From positions 109,328,235 through 109,392,234 of the forward strand of contig OY726559.1 of the NCBI GenBank assembly GCA_963383645.1: a stretch of DNA of 64,000 nucleotides, given 5' to 3'. The stretch comes from Muscardinus avellanarius (taxonomy: Eukaryota; Chordata; Mammalia; Rodentia; Gliridae). Shown here piece by piece: positions 30,612 through 43,028 of the stretch. Positions within the stretch are counted from its first letter, which is position 1. Each line of letters opens with the position of its first letter. Both the position numbers and the translations under genes were made by a program. The notes below the pieces were generated by a model. It was given only the letters and a program-made list of their open reading frames with translations, was not told the DNA's origin and ran no database searches.

Positions 30612-33600
30612 GGGGCCAGCGAGGACAGAATCGGAGCCTGCCGAGGGGTTAGACTGGTGCCAGGGCCAGCGAGGCCAGGATCGGAGAGTGCTGTGAGGCA
30701 AGGCCAGTGCTGGGCCTCAGTGGCCAGGATTGGAGAGTGCCATGAGGCAAGGCTGGTGCTGGGGCCTCCGAGGCCAGGATCGGAGAATGCCATGAGGCAA
30801 GGCCATAGCTGGGGCCTCCGAGGCCAGGATCAGAGCCTGCAGAGGTGTTAGGCTGGTGCCGGGGCCAGCGAGGCCTTGATCGGAGCCTGCCATGATGCAA
30901 GGCCAGGGCTGGCGCCTCCTTGGCTGGGATCGGAGCCTGCCAAGGGGTTAGGTTGGTGCTGGGGCCAGCGAGTCCGGGATCGGAGCCTGCCAAGGTTTTA
31001 GGCCGGTGCCGAGGCCAGCTGCTGGCATTGGAGCCTTCTGTGAGGCAAGGCCACTACTGTGGCCTCCGTGGCTGGAACCAACGCCTGCCGAGGGGTTAGG
31101 CCAGGGCTGGGGCCAGCGAGGCTGGGATCAGAGACTGCTGTGAGGCAAGGCCGGTGCTGGGGCCTCCAAGGCCAATATTAAAGCCTGCCGAGGGGTTAAG
31201 CCAGTGCCGGGTCCAGTGGCAACATCGGAGCATTCCATGAGGCAAGGCAACTACTGAGGGCTCCGAGGCCGGGATTGTAGCCTGCTGAGGGGTTAGGTCA
31301 GTGCCAGGGCCAGCGAGGCCGGGATCAGAGACTGCCGAGGGGTTAGGTCAGAACCGGGGCCAGCAAGGCTAGGATTGGAGCCTGCCGTGAGGCAAGGCCA
31401 GTGCTAGGGCCTCAGAGGCCAGGATCGGAGCCTGCCATGAGGCAAGGCTGGTGCTGGGGCCTCCGAGGCCGGTATCAGAGACTGCCGAGGTGTTAGGCTG
31501 GTGCTGGGGCCAGTGAGGCCTTGAACGAAGCCTGCCGTGAGGCAAGGCTGGTGCTTGCACCTCTGAGGCCAGAATCAGAGCCTGTTGAGGGGTTAGGCTG
31601 GTGCCGAGGCCAATGCCCGGCATCTGAGCCTTCCTTGAGGCAAGGCCGGTTCTGGGGCCTCCGATGCCGGGATAAGAGCCTGCCCAGTGGTTAAGCTGAT
31701 GCTGGGGCCAGCAGCCAGCATCGGAGCCTGCCATGAGGCAAGGCCGGTGCTGGGGCCTCCGAGGCCGGGATCGGAGCCTGTTGAGGCATTAGGCTGGTGC
31801 CAGGGCCAGCAGCCGGCGTCAGAGCCTGCCATGAGACAAGGCCACTACTGAGGCCTCCGAGGCTGAGATTGGAGCCTGCCTAGGATTTAGGCCAGTGCTG
31901 AGGCTAGCAAGGCCGGGAATGGAGCCTGCTGAGGGGTTGGGCCAATGCCAAGGCCAGCAGCCAGCATTGGAACCTGCAGTGAGGCAAGGCCGGTCCTGGG
32001 GCCTCCAAGGCCGAGATCAGAGACTGCCGAGGTGTTAGGCTGGTGCCAGGGCCAGCGAGGCCTTGATTGGAGCCTGCTGTGATACAAGACCGGTGCTGGC
32101 GCCTCCAAGGCCAGGATCGGAACCTATTGAGGGGTTAGGCTGGAACCGGAGCCAATGCCCAGCATCTGAGCCTGCCTTGAGGCAAGGCCGGTGCTGGGGC
32201 CTCTGATGCCAGGATCAGAGTTTGTCAAGTGGTTAGGCTGATGCTTGGGCCAGCAGCCAGCATTGGAGCCTGCCATGAGGCAAGGCCGGTGGGGACTCCA
32301 AGGTCGTGATCAGAGCCTGCCGAGGGGTCAGGCTGGTGCTGGGGCCAGCGGCTGGCATTGGAGCCTTCTATGAGGGAAGGCCGCTACTGAGGCCCCCGAG
32401 GCCAGGATCGGAGCCTGCCGAGGGGTTAGGACAGTGCTGGGGCCAGCAAGCCCGGGATCAGAGCCTGCTGTGAGGCAAGGCCGGTGATGGAGCCTTCAAG
32501 GCCAGGGTCGGACCCTGCCGAGGTGTTAGGCCGGTGCTGGGGCCAGCGAGGCTGGTATTGGAGCCTGCAGTGAGGCAAGGCCATTACCTCACTGTGAGTA
32601 GTGAGGCCTCCAAGACCGGGATTAGAGCCTGCCAAGAGGTTAGGCCGCTGCTTGGGCCAGCGAGGCCGGGAACAAAGCCTGGCATGAAGCAAGGCCAGTG
32701 CTGGGGCTTCTGAGGCCGGGATTGAAACCTGCCAAGGGGTTAGGCTGGTGCCGAGGCCAGCAGCTGGCATCAGAGCCTTCCGTGAGGCAAGGCCACTACT
32801 GAGGCCTCTGAGGCCGGGATCAATGCCTACTGAAAAGTTAGGCTGGTGCTGGGGCCAGTGAGGCTGGGAACGGAGACTGCTGTGAGGCAAGGCTGGTGCT
32901 GGGGCCTCCGAGGCAGATAATGGAGCCTGCCGAGGGTTTAGGCCGGTGCCGGGACCAGCGAGGCTGAGATTGGAACCTACCATGAGGCAAGGCCGGTGCT
33001 GGAGCCTCGGAGGCTGGGATCGGAGCCTGCTTAGGGGTTAGGCCGGTGCCAGGGCCAACGGCTGGCATCGGATCCTGCAATGAGACAAGGCCAGTGCTGG
33101 GGCCTCCGAGGCCAGGATCGGAACCTGCCAAGGGTTTAGGCTGGTGCCAGGCCCATCGAGGCCAGGATTGGAGCCTACATTGAGGCAAGGCCAGTGGTGG
33201 GACCTCGGAGGCTGGGATCGGAGCCTGCTGAGGCGTTAGGCTGATGCTGGGGCCAGCAACCGGCGTCAGAGCCTTCCGTGAGGCAAGGCCACTACTGAGG
33301 CCTCCAAGGCCGAGATTGGAGCCTGCCTAGGATTTAGGCCAGTGCCAAGGCCCGCGAGGCCGGGATCGGAGCCTGCCATGAGGCAAGGCTACTACTGAGG
33401 CCTCCGAGACAGGGAATGGAGCTTGCTGAGAGGTTGGGCCGATGCCAGGGCCAGCGGCCAGCATTGGAGCCTGCAATGAGGCAAGGCTAGTCCTGGGGCC
33501 TCTGAGGCCGGGATCGGAGCCTGCCCAGGGGTTAGGTCGGTGCAGGGACCAGCGAGTGTGGGATTGGAGCCTGCCATGAGACAAGTCCAGTCCTGGGGCC

Positions 33601-36600
33601 TCAGAAGCCAGGATCAGAGCCTGCCGAGGTGTTAAACCAGTGCTGGGGCCAGCGAGGCTGGGATCAGAGCCTGCCATGAGGCAAGGCCTGTGCTGGGGAC
33701 TCCGAGACCGGGATCAGAGCCTGCCAAGGTTTTAGGCTGGTGCTGGGGCCAGCAAGGCCGGTATCGGAGCCTGCTGTGAGGCAAGGCCACTACTGTGTCC
33801 TCTGAGGCCGGGATCTGAGCCTGCCAAGAGGTTAGGTCACTGCTGGGGCCAGCGAGGCCGGGATCAGAGCCTGGCGTGAGGCAAGGCCGGTGCTAGGACC
33901 TCTGAGGCCAGGATCAGAGCCTGCTGAGTGGTTAGGCTGGTAACAGGGCCAGTGAGGCCTTGATCAGAGCCTGCTGAGTGGTTAGGCTGGTAACAGGGCC
34001 AGTGAGGCCTTGATCAGAGCCTGCCAAAAGGCAAGGCCTGTGCTGGCATGTCCGAGGCCGGGATCAGAGCCTGTAGAGGGGTTAGGCCGGTGCCGGTGCC
34101 AGAGAGGCAGGAATCGGAGCCTGCCATGAGGCAAGGACGATGCTGGGGTCAGCAAGGCCAGGATCGGAGCCTGCTGTGAGGCAAGGCTGGGGGGACTCTG
34201 AGGCAGGGATCAGTGCCTGCCAATTTGGTAGGCCAGTGTCGGGGCCAGCGGCCAGCATTAGAGCCTGCTGTGAGGCAAGGCCAGTGCTGGGGCCTCCGCA
34301 GCTGGGATCGGAGCCTGCCCAGGAGTTAGGCCAGTGCCCAACCAGCGAGGCTGAGATCAGAGCCTGCCATGAGACAAGGCCGGTGCTGGGGCCTCCGAGG
34401 CCAAGATCAGAGCCTGCTGAGGGGTTAGGCCACTGCCGGGGCCAGAGAGGCCAGAATCACAGCCTACCTTGAAGCAAGGCCGTTTCTGGGGCCTCCGAGG
34501 CCAGGATCGGTGCCTGCCAAGGGGTTAGGCCGGTGCAGGGTTTAACGGCCAGCATCAGAGCCTGCCCTGAGGCAAGACCGCTACTGGGGACTCCGAGACC
34601 AGGATCAGAGCCTGCTGAGGGGTTAGGCCGATGCTGGGGCCAGCAGCCAGCACTGGAGCCTGCCATGAGGCCAGGACAGTGCTGGGAGCTCTGAGGCTGG
34701 TATCAGAGCCTGCTGAGGGGTTAGGCCAATGCCGGGGCCAGCGGCCAGCATTGGAGCCTTCTGTGAGGCAAGGCCACTATTGAGGCCTCCAAAGCTGGGA
34801 TGAATGCTTGCTGAGGGGTTAGGTCGGTGCTGGGGCCAGCAAGGCCAGGATCAGAGCCTGTCGAGGGGTTAGGCCGGTGCCAGGGCCAGCAAGGCGGGAT
34901 TGGAGCCTGCCATGAAGCAAGGCCGGTGCCAGTGCTGGGGCCTCAGAGGCCGGGATCGGAGAGTACCATGAGGCAAGGCTGGTGCTGGGGCCTCCGAGGC
35001 CAGGATCAGAGCCTACCGAGGTGTTAGGCTGGTGCCGGGGCCAGCAAGGCCTTGATCGGAACCTGCTGTGAGGCAAGGCCTATGCTGGCGCCTCCGAGGC
35101 TGGGATCGGAGCCTGTCGAGGGGTTAGGCTGGTGCCGGGGCCAGCAAGGCGGGATCGGAGCCTGCCATGAGGCAAGGCCGGTGCTGGGGCCTCAGAGGCT
35201 GGGATCGTAGAGTGCCGTGAGGCAAGGCCAGTGCTGGGGTCTCCGAGGCCGGGATCAGAGCCTGCAGAGGTGTTAGGCTGGTGCCGGGGCCAGTGAGGCC
35301 TTGATTGGAGCCTGCTGTGAGGCAAGGCTTGTGCTGGCGCCTCCGAGGCTGGGATCGGAGCCTGTCGAGGGGTTAGGCCGGTGCCAGGGCCAATGCCCAG
35401 CATCTGAGCCTTCCTTGAGGCAAGGCTGGTGCTGGGGCCTCCGATGCAGGGATCAGAACCTGCCGAGGGGTTAGGCTAATGCTGGGGCCAGCAGCCTGCA
35501 TCAAAGCCTGCCGTGAGGCAAGGTCGGTGCTGGGTACTCCGAGACCAGAATCAGAGACTGCCAAGGGGTTAATCCGGGGCCATGGCCAACAGCTGGCATC
35601 GAAGCCTTCTGTGAGGCAATGCCGCTAGTGAGGCGCCCAAGGCCAGGATCAGAGCCTGCTGAGGGATTAGGTCAGTGCTGGGGCCAGCGAGTCCGGGATT
35701 GGAGCCTGCCATGAGGCAAGGCCGTTGCTGGGGCCTTCAAGGCCGGGATCAGAGCCTGCTGAGGTGTTAGGCCAGTGCTGGGGCCAGTGAGGCCGGTATC
35801 GGAGCCTGCCGTGAGGCAAGGCCACTACTGAGGCCTCCGAGGCCAGGATCAGAGCCTGCCGATAGGTTAGGCCGCTGCTGGGGCCAGCCAGGCTGGGCTC
35901 GGAGCCTGGCGTGAGGTAAGGCCGGTGCTGGGGCCTCCGAGGCAGGGATCGAAGCCTGCCAAGGGTTTAGGCCAGTGCCGAGGCCAGCAGCTGGCATCGG
36001 AGCCTTCCGTGAAGCAAGGCCACTACTGAGGCCTCCGAGGCCGAGGCCCGGATCAACGCCTGCCAAGGGGTTAGGCCAATGCTGGGGCCAGCGAGGCCAG
36101 GATCAGAGACTACTTTGAGGCAAGGCTGGTGCTGGGGCCTCCGAGGCTGATATTAAAGGCTGCCTAGGGGTAAGCCCAGTCCCGGGTCCAACAGCAACAT
36201 CAGAGCATTCCGTGAGGCAAGGCCACTACTGAGGCCCCCAAGGCTGGGATCGTAGCATGCTGAGGGGTTAGGTCAGTGCCTGGGCCAGCGAGGCTAGGAT
36301 CGGAGCCTGCCGAGGGGTTAGGTCACTACTAGGGTCAGCGAGGTCGGGATCAAAGCCTGCCATGAGGCAAGGCCGGTTCTGGGGCCTTCAAGGCCGGAAT
36401 CGGAGCCTGCCGAGGTGTTAGGCTGGTGCTGGGGCCATCGAGGCCTTGATCGGAGCCTGCTGTGAGAAAAGCCCTGTGCTGGGGCCCCCGAGGCCAGGAT
36501 CAGAGCCTGCCAAGGGGTTAGGCTGATGCTGGGGCCAGCAGCTAGCATCGGAGCCTGCCGTGAGGCAAGGCCGGTGCTGGGGACTCCGAGGCCAAGATCA

Positions 36601-37072
36601 ACACCTGCTGAGGAATTAGGCCGGTGCTGGGGCCAGAGAGGCCAGGAACGAAGCCTGCTGTGAGGCAAGGCCGGTGCTGGGGACTCTGAGGCCGATAATG
36701 GAGCCTGCCAAGGGGTTAGGTCGGTGCCGGGCCAGAGAGGACGGGATCAGAGCCTTACATGAGGCAAGGCCACTACTGAGGCCCCCGAGGCTGGGATCGT
36801 AGCCTTCTCAGTGGTTAGGTCCGTGCCGGGGCCATTGAGGCCGGGATTGGAGCCTAGTGAGGTGTTAGGCTGGTACCGGGGCCAGCAAGGCCTTGATTGG
36901 ATCCTGCCGTAATGCAAGGCTGGGGCTGGCGCCTCCGAGGCCGGGATCAGAGCCTGCCGAGGGGTTAGGTCGGTTTTGGGGCCAGCGAGTCCGGGATCGG
37001 AGCCTGGCGTGAGGCAAGGCCGGTGCTGAGGCCTCCGAGGGCGGGATCGAAGCCTGCCGAGGGGTTAGGCCA
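30612..37072. repeat. 6.5-kb GC-rich minisatellite of alternating ~50-bp monomers
   Basis: Consensus monomer types alternate. One ends 'gcctgccgaggggttag' after a 'ggggcctccgaggcc' block. The other ends 'gcctgccgtgaggcaag' after 'ggggccagcgaggcc' or the shorter 'ggccagcagccggcatc'. Together they make a ~100-bp dimer repeated about 65 times. Variation is concentrated at CG sites (cg to tg or ca). Because 50 is not a multiple of 3, reading frames rotate. The 100-185-codon proline/alanine-rich open frames on the minus strand are a by-product and are not annotated as genes. Confidence 0.95.
33911..34010. repeat. near-exact 50-bp duplication inside the minisatellite
   Basis: 33911-33960 and 33961-34010 differ only in the first base, while other neighbouring monomers differ at many sites. 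This marks a recent slippage or unequal exchange event. Confidence 0.9.
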
Positions 37073-37084
37073 TTCCTGTCATGA

Positions 37085-37360
37085 ATCTTTATCAATCTAA
37101 CATCTTAATCTTTCTTTTTGTCCAGATTCAAGTACCATGTACTAAATGACCAGCAGAGAGCGGATAAACACAGGCAAAGCTGCAGAGACATGACAAAGCC
37201 GTGTCCACACCAGTCACTGCAAATGGGACTGTTAAGAAGTTATTGGACAATAAAAAACTTATGTTCAAAAATGGAAATATATCCTAGGTGGACAAATCTT
37301 GCAGAAAATTCAGAGACTGGCTGAGCACTTTTCTGTATGAAGAGAAAAGCTGTCCAGCAA
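37085..37360 (+). pseudogene. unidentified gene-like fragment, copy 1
   Basis: A T-rich tract and 'cttttttgtccag' acceptor-like motif (about 37110-37124) precede exon-like sequence. Its distal part (37262-37360) is the reverse complement of 43405-43498. An open frame exists only as short shifted pieces, and I cannot name the parent gene. It begins immediately after the minisatellite and ends at a SINE fragment. Confidence 0.45.
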
Positions 37361-37775
37361 TAAAGAATAAAAAATAGGCTGGAGGTGTAGCTCAGAGGTA
37401 GAATGCCCCTGGGTTTCATCCCTAGCAATACAAAAATGTAAATAAATAATAAATTAATAAATAGTAAATAAACGTGAAATTTTTAAAAAAAAGAACTTGA
37501 AGAGCCCGGCGTGCTGGCCCACATCTGTGATCCTAGTACTTGGGAGATTTAGACACTTGGATTTCAGCCTGGTGTGGTGATGCGTGCTTGTAATCCCAGT
37601 ATTTTGGAGGCTGAGAAAGGAGGTTCTGGGTTTGCAGACAGCCTCAACTACTTAGTTAGGCCCTTTTCCACTCAGAGAGACCCTGTTTCAAAATAAACAA
37701 TAAAAAAATAGGGCTGAGGCATAGCTCGGAGGAAGAATGCCCCTGGGTTTCATCTCCAGTACTGCCAAATATTAA
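37358..37775 (+). mobile_element. SINE cluster (two fragments and one full B1-dID)
   Basis: ID-like half 37373-37432, B1-half fragment 37502-37562, complete B1-dID 37566-37775, followed by an A/G-rich tract (37776-37850). Confidence 0.75.
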
Positions 37776-37945
37776 AAAAAAAGAAAGAAAAAAGGAAAGA
37801 AAGAAAGAAAGAGAGAGAGATAAAGGTAGGTAGGAAGAAAAAAAGAGCAGAGTAAGGAACTTTCATTCTTTTTCTGGGGTACCTGCACGAGTGGTGGGGA
37901 ACAGTTGGCCAATATTCACTCATCCTGGGTTCTGACTCCTTGGTA

Positions 37946-38300
37946 CTTTTTTTGTTTTTGTTTTTGTTTTCGGTACTGGGGATTGAACCCAGGGCCATTC
38001 TACCTCCAATCTCCACCTCAAGCCCTATTTTTTGTTCTTTTTTTTTTTTTTTGAAACAGAGTCTCACTAAGTTACACAGGGCCTCACTTAGTAGTAGCTG
38101 AGGCTGGCCACAAACTTAAGATCCTCTTGTCTCAGCCTCCCAAGTATTGATTGACATTACAAGCCTGTGCCACCATGCCTGGATTCCCCAAACCTTATTA
38201 TTTTATTTTGAGACTAAGTTGCCAAGACTAGCCTTGAACCTGCTATTTTCCTGTGTCAACCTCTCTACTAGCTGGGATTGCAGGCATGTGCCACCAAGAC
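37946..38300 (-). mobile_element. B1-dID SINE plus truncated second copy
   Basis: Minus-strand complete copy 37946-38184 and a shorter diverged minus-strand copy to about 38300. Confidence 0.75.
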
Positions 38301-38384
38301 TTTTGTTTGAGGAGGGCCTCGCTAACTTGTCAGGGCTGGCTCTGAACCTACCATCAGTCTCAAGTGCTAGCACATAAACAGTGA

Positions 38385-38935
38385 AACATAAGCCAAGAAA
38401 TAATCAGCTCAAGCTGGAGATAGCTTTAAACATTTTGGTTACATATCTAAGTAACTAAACAAAGCATGAGAACTTTGCCTTTCACATGCTTCTCAAGCAG
38501 ATATTAGCTCCTATCTGTCCTTGAGGAGATTCTGCCCATAACTTAGCCTCGTACCTGCTTCTCAAACAGATATTAGCTCCTAACTGTCTTTGAGCAGGTT
38601 CTCACTGACTCAGAGCTGTTTGCAGCTCTTTCTGACTTGACCCGCGTGCAGATCATGCCAGGCCTCTAGGCAGAACATCCTCATCCTTCTGGGTTTTGCT
38701 CGGATGCGGCTGATACCTACAATTATGGTTTAAGAACAAATTTTCCCATTGGTTAAAAAAAGGCGTATGCATATGATTGCCCCTAATATACCTTGCTGGA
38801 GGAGTCCTTGATGGGAACTTTCTTTGGATATTCTAGAATTTGAGTATCTTTCTTTCTCATTAGTCTTGCAAAAGCAAATAAAAACCTATATTTTCTTTCA
38901 TGTGATGTAAGGGGTTATAGCAAGACCTTTCATTT
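38385..38935 (+). mobile_element. possible LTR-type remnant with internal ~75-bp duplication
   Basis: The phrase 'tctcaa(g/a)cagatattagctcct' occurs twice about 75 bases apart (38493 and 38569), and an AATAAA lies near 38878. It looks like a retroviral LTR read on plus, but no flanking duplication or coding part was found. Confidence 0.3.
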
Positions 38936-39625
38936 TTCCAACTGATCACATAAATAGACGAATTCGGGGTGTTAACCAAGTTGGTTAACATAACTTAATC
39001 ATCCCAGGTGCTAGGAGTCAATTATGACAGGTCCCTGAAATATACGGTTCCATATCTTTTAAATATAAAATGTTCCAGAAAGTATTTTCCCATTGATACT
39101 TTTTTTTTTTAGAAAAATGACTGCCAAGCATGAGCTTAGATGAGCTGCTTTAAGCTGACCAATGCCAGAGGATACGTGTTTGGGGTTTAAATTGTGCTGC
39201 TTCAGGAGTCCTTTCCAGTCGTCACCAGGGCCAGTGGCCCTTCTCTTGCATGCCTCAGGAAGGAGTCTGCACCTGGAGGGGCTGAGAGGAGCAGGCTGCA
39301 GGGCCCTGACCCAGAGCCAGTGATGCTCCATCAGACTAATGCACGAGTTTGCCTGTCTGGATGCCCTGGGGACCCGCTGTGTGATCAGCCATAACCCACA
39401 CCCATTGAGATCTCTAGTTGCCTAGGAAAAAACTCTCAAGAGGGTGAGGAGTAAATGCTTCATCTCTGAGTGTAAATACACTATGTTTGTTGGTAATGTT
39501 GGTCAGTTCAAACTAAAAATGTTCCAATTGCATTTTTAAAATAGCCCACAAGATGGCAGTGTAAATCCAACCACGTTAAACTTGACCAGAAACCTCAGAA
39601 ATCCTCAGAAATCCTCTACCAAAAG

Positions 39626-39822
39626 CCAGGCGTGGTGGCACACGCTTGTCATCTCCGCACTTGGGAGGCTGAGACATGAGGATCGCACGGGTTCCAAGCC
39701 AGCCTCAGCTACTTAGTGAGGCTCTCGGCAACTTAGTGAGACCCTGTTTCCAAATAAAATATAAAGGAGTATAGCCCGGAGGTAGAAAGCCTCTGGGTTC
39801 CTCCCCCAGTACCTCTAGCCAT
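39626..39822 (+). mobile_element. B1-dID SINE
   Basis: Plus-strand copy (gccaggcgtggtggcacacg start) with a B-box-like ggttccaagcc. Confidence 0.85.
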
Positions 39823-39973
39823 TTTACAAATTCTGAGGAAAGCTCACCTTGACAGGCTTGAATCAAATTCTGGACAGTCCTCTAGAAGACAGCTTACCTT
39901 GATGGGTTTGTATTAATCTAGTCCCAGTGCTGACCCCAGAATCCAAGGAAAGCAAAAATTAGCCTTCCCCAAG

Positions 39974-40017
<44 letters not shown>

Positions 40018-40208
40018 GAGGTTAAGCCCAGGGGCATTCCACTTCACCCAAAGCCCAGCATTTTTTTTATGTTTTTTTATTTTGAAACAGGATTTTACTA
40101 GATTTCTGAGAGTCTTACTACATTGCTGAGGCTGTTCTTGAAACTGCAATTCTCCTGTCTCGGTCTCCCAAATACTGGGATTACAAGCATGAACCACCAT
40201 GCCTGGCT
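39974..40208 (-). mobile_element. B1-dID SINE with (TG)n in its tail
   Basis: Minus-strand copy. About 20 TG units (39975-40013) replace the usual poly-T at its left end. Confidence 0.8.
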
Positions 40209-40499
40209 AGCAAAACCCATTTTAAAAAAAATATCAACCCAACCCCTAACAAACTTGCCCACCTCTCAGTCCATACCTCAAAAACCTTATAAAACCTGAA
40301 CTGAAAAATGGTCCCAGCTGCTGCTTTCTCACCTTATGCCAGTATTGGAAAATTGCTTTGATATTAATTTCAAAACTGTAAAAAGTGGTCAGGGCCTGGG
40401 GGCTGTGCAGGCACTCAGGCAGGGAGGGGGCAGCAGCTGTTACAATGCAGAGTTCCCCTCTCCCTTTGCCCTTCATTCTAATGATTAACCTATAGTAAT

Positions 40500-40978
40500 A
40501 GCCTTAGAGACCATTAAAGCCTTTAGCCCCCAAAACTGTATAGAGGCCATCAGTGCCTCTGTTTGCCTCCTCTCCTCTGTGACCTGGCCTGGGTATAGCA
40601 AAGGTAAAGTCTGTGGGCTGCTTCAAAGCACCCATAGTTGATGACCAGTGCTGCCCATTACAATAGAGGCGAAGGCCAGGTAGATTCTCGACCCCCGCAC
40701 TTAGTAAGTGCACTGTCCAGAGAAAAAGAGGCACCACCTGCCTAAGGAATAAGACACTAGCCCATTGCCTTGGTAAAACTGATAAAAAGATACCAATATA
40801 AAATCTATATAAAGGCTGAAGTCCCAAAAAGAGACCAGAGTTCCATTTTTGGTCTCTCCAGCATGCAGATCAGCATGCTGCTTTTTCCTTCTCTTGTCTA
40901 TTCCCTACTGATTTTGTAATAAAGATTTGTTAAAGCTGCACTGAGCTGCCTATTAGTTTTAATTTTTCTATTCAACAA
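40500..40978 (+). mobile_element. LTR candidate with TATA box and polyadenylation signal
   Basis: TATATAAAG at 40806-40814 and AATAAA at 40918-40923 are spaced about 105 bases, as in the U3/R of an endogenous retroviral LTR on plus. The left end is uncertain. There is no viral coding sequence next to it. Confidence 0.4.
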
Positions 40979-41011
40979 ACTTTAATTGAATAAGAAAAAG
41001 AGCCCTCTGCA

Positions 41012-41013
<2 letters not shown>

Positions 41014-41045
<32 letters not shown>

Positions 41046-41470
41046 GGGTCTGGGGATGAAACCCAGGGGTATTCGACCTCCGAGCTACACCCTCTGCGCT
41101 GTTTTTTTATTGTTTTGATACAGGCTGTAATTAAGTTACGGAGGGCCTCACTAACTAGTTGAGACTGTCCATGCACCGCGATCCTCTGGTCTCAGCCTCC
41201 CAAATGCTGGGATTACAAGTGTGCACCACCACGCCTGGCATAACTGATTCTTTTTTTTTTTTTTTTTTTTTTTTGGTGGTATTGGGGATGGAACCCAGAG
41301 GGTTTCTATTTCTGGGCTATACTCCCAGACTTATTTTATATTTTATTTGGAAACAGGGTCTCACTAAGTTGCTGACAGCCTCACTAAGTAGCTGAGGCTG
41401 GCTTCGAACCTGTGTGATCCTCCTGTCTCAGCCTCCCAAGCGCGGGGATTACAAGCATGTGCCACCACGC
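41014..41470 (-). mobile_element. two tandem B1-dID SINEs
   Basis: Minus-strand copies at 41014-41241 and 41251-41470, each with a long T-tract at its left. The second keeps most CpG sites and looks younger. Confidence 0.88.
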
Positions 41471-41537
41471 CTCCTCTGCATCTTTAAACCATAACAACCT
41501 GAAACAGCATTTCAGGCTCCTGACAATAAACTCTCTT

Positions 41538-42072
41538 TTGAGCTGAGTGTGGTGGCACATGCTTGTAATCCCAGTACTTAGAAAGCTGAGACAGGAGGAT
41601 TCAGGTTCGCAGCCAGTCTCAGCTACTTAGTGAGGCCCTTTACAAATCAGGGAGACCCTGTTTCAAAATAAAAAATAAAAAATAAGGCTGGGGCATAGCT
41701 CAGAGGTAGAATACTCCTGGGTTCTAACCAATAATAATAATAATAATAATAATAATAGTAATAATAGTAATATTATTATTATAAAGAAAAGGCAAAGAAA
41801 GGAACTTTCATTCTTCTTCCTGGGGCACCCCTGCATGAGTGGTGGGAAACAATTGGCCAGTTTTCCCCTCACTCTGGGCTCAGACTCCTCAGGGGCAGTC
41901 TACCTCCCAGCTCCACCTCAAGCATTACTTTTTATTCTTTATTTTAAAACAGGGTCTCACTAAGTTGCAGAGGGCCTCACTTAGTAGTAGCTATGGCTGG
42001 CCATGAACTTAGTTAAGATCTTCCTGTCTCAGCCACCCGAGTACTGAAATTACAAGCATGTGCATCTTCAGT
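41538..42072. mobile_element. B1-dID SINEs in opposite orientations with (AAT)n
   Basis: Plus-strand copy 41538-41738 whose tail has become an (AAT)n microsatellite (41731-41780), then a truncated minus-strand copy about 41890-42072. Confidence 0.78.
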
Positions 42073-42112
42073 TATGGTTGCTGGGTTCCTTTGGTTGTCC
42101 TCTGCTTTGAAT

Positions 42113-42690
42113 ACCACACATTGTCACAGCCATTTCATGTAGATCTTGAGAAAGCTCGATCAGGGGATCCGCAACGGCGTAGATCCCCCATGAAGTATGT
42201 CTGGCATTCCTTTCTTTCATAAAATTATTTTAGGATTATTTGGATTAATATGTATAGTTGGAATTTTAGGTATAAACATGACTAAAACTGATGGGCAGCG
42301 GCTTGTGAGAGACTCAGACAGCAAAGCCCAAGGATAAAGTTATTGGGCCAAACATTACGTTCAAACTGACCTGAGTTTGAGCCACTGCATCAGATCAGGT
42401 TTGAGTCAGCTTCGTGAAGTGAGACAAAGCACACTATGACTGATTAAATGTCTGACACCCGCCCTGATGCATGTAAATAATAACATTTCCTGTCCTTGAA
42501 GATCCTGCTTCATGACTATGCACTTGCTTTTCTGCCAACAAAAGAAGCATAAAAGTTGTAACAAATCCTGAATGAAACGGAGAAGATCGAATCTGGATCG
42601 TGTGTCGTCTTCTCTCATCGGCCTCGGTTTTTCCCCCTCACCTTCACACGAACCCGACTCTGCTAGGGCTGGACCCCGGCAACACATGAA
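42113..42690 (+). mobile_element. endogenous retrovirus 3' remnant (end of env plus LTR)
   Basis: About 42215-42300 encodes a short hydrophobic segment followed by a charged tail and stop, as at the membrane-anchor end of a retroviral envelope. After it comes an LTR-like block with a TATA-like CATAAAAG at 42549 and a CpG-rich end around 42690. The rest of the provirus is missing, and nothing here can be functional. Assignment to a retrovirus class is not attempted. Confidence 0.45.
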
Positions 42691-42782
42691 GCCTGAAATT
42701 CCTGTTCTAACCCAGGGGTTAAAATGGAATTGTCTGGATAGTGCGGACTCTTGTAAGAAGCCAGACTGATACCAAAGCACAG

Positions 42783-43027
42783 GGTTTTTTGTTTGTTTGT
42801 TTGTTTGTTTGTTTAGGTTTTGTTTTGTGGCTCTGGGGGTGGAGCCCAGAGGCATTTGACCTCCAAGCTACATCCTCTGCCCTATTTTTTATTCTTTATT
42901 TTGAAACAGAGTCTAAGTTGCAAAGGTCTCACTAAGTAGCTGAAGCTGTCCTGGAACCCCGAACCCCGATCCTCTGACCTCAGCCTCCCAAATGCTGGGA
43001 TTACAAGCGTGCATCACCACGCCCGGC
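42783..43027 (-). mobile_element. B1-dID SINE
   Basis: Minus-strand copy with a (GTTT)n left end (42787-42815) and intact cgcccggc at the right. Confidence 0.85.
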
Positions 43028-43028
43028 T

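Noticed and set aside
30649..37095. Many 60-185-codon proline/alanine-rich open frames on the minus strand of the minisatellite
   Set aside because: The ~50-bp period rotates the frame, no single frame stays open, and no start, splice or homology signal is present. A by-product of a GC-rich repeat lacking stops on that strand.
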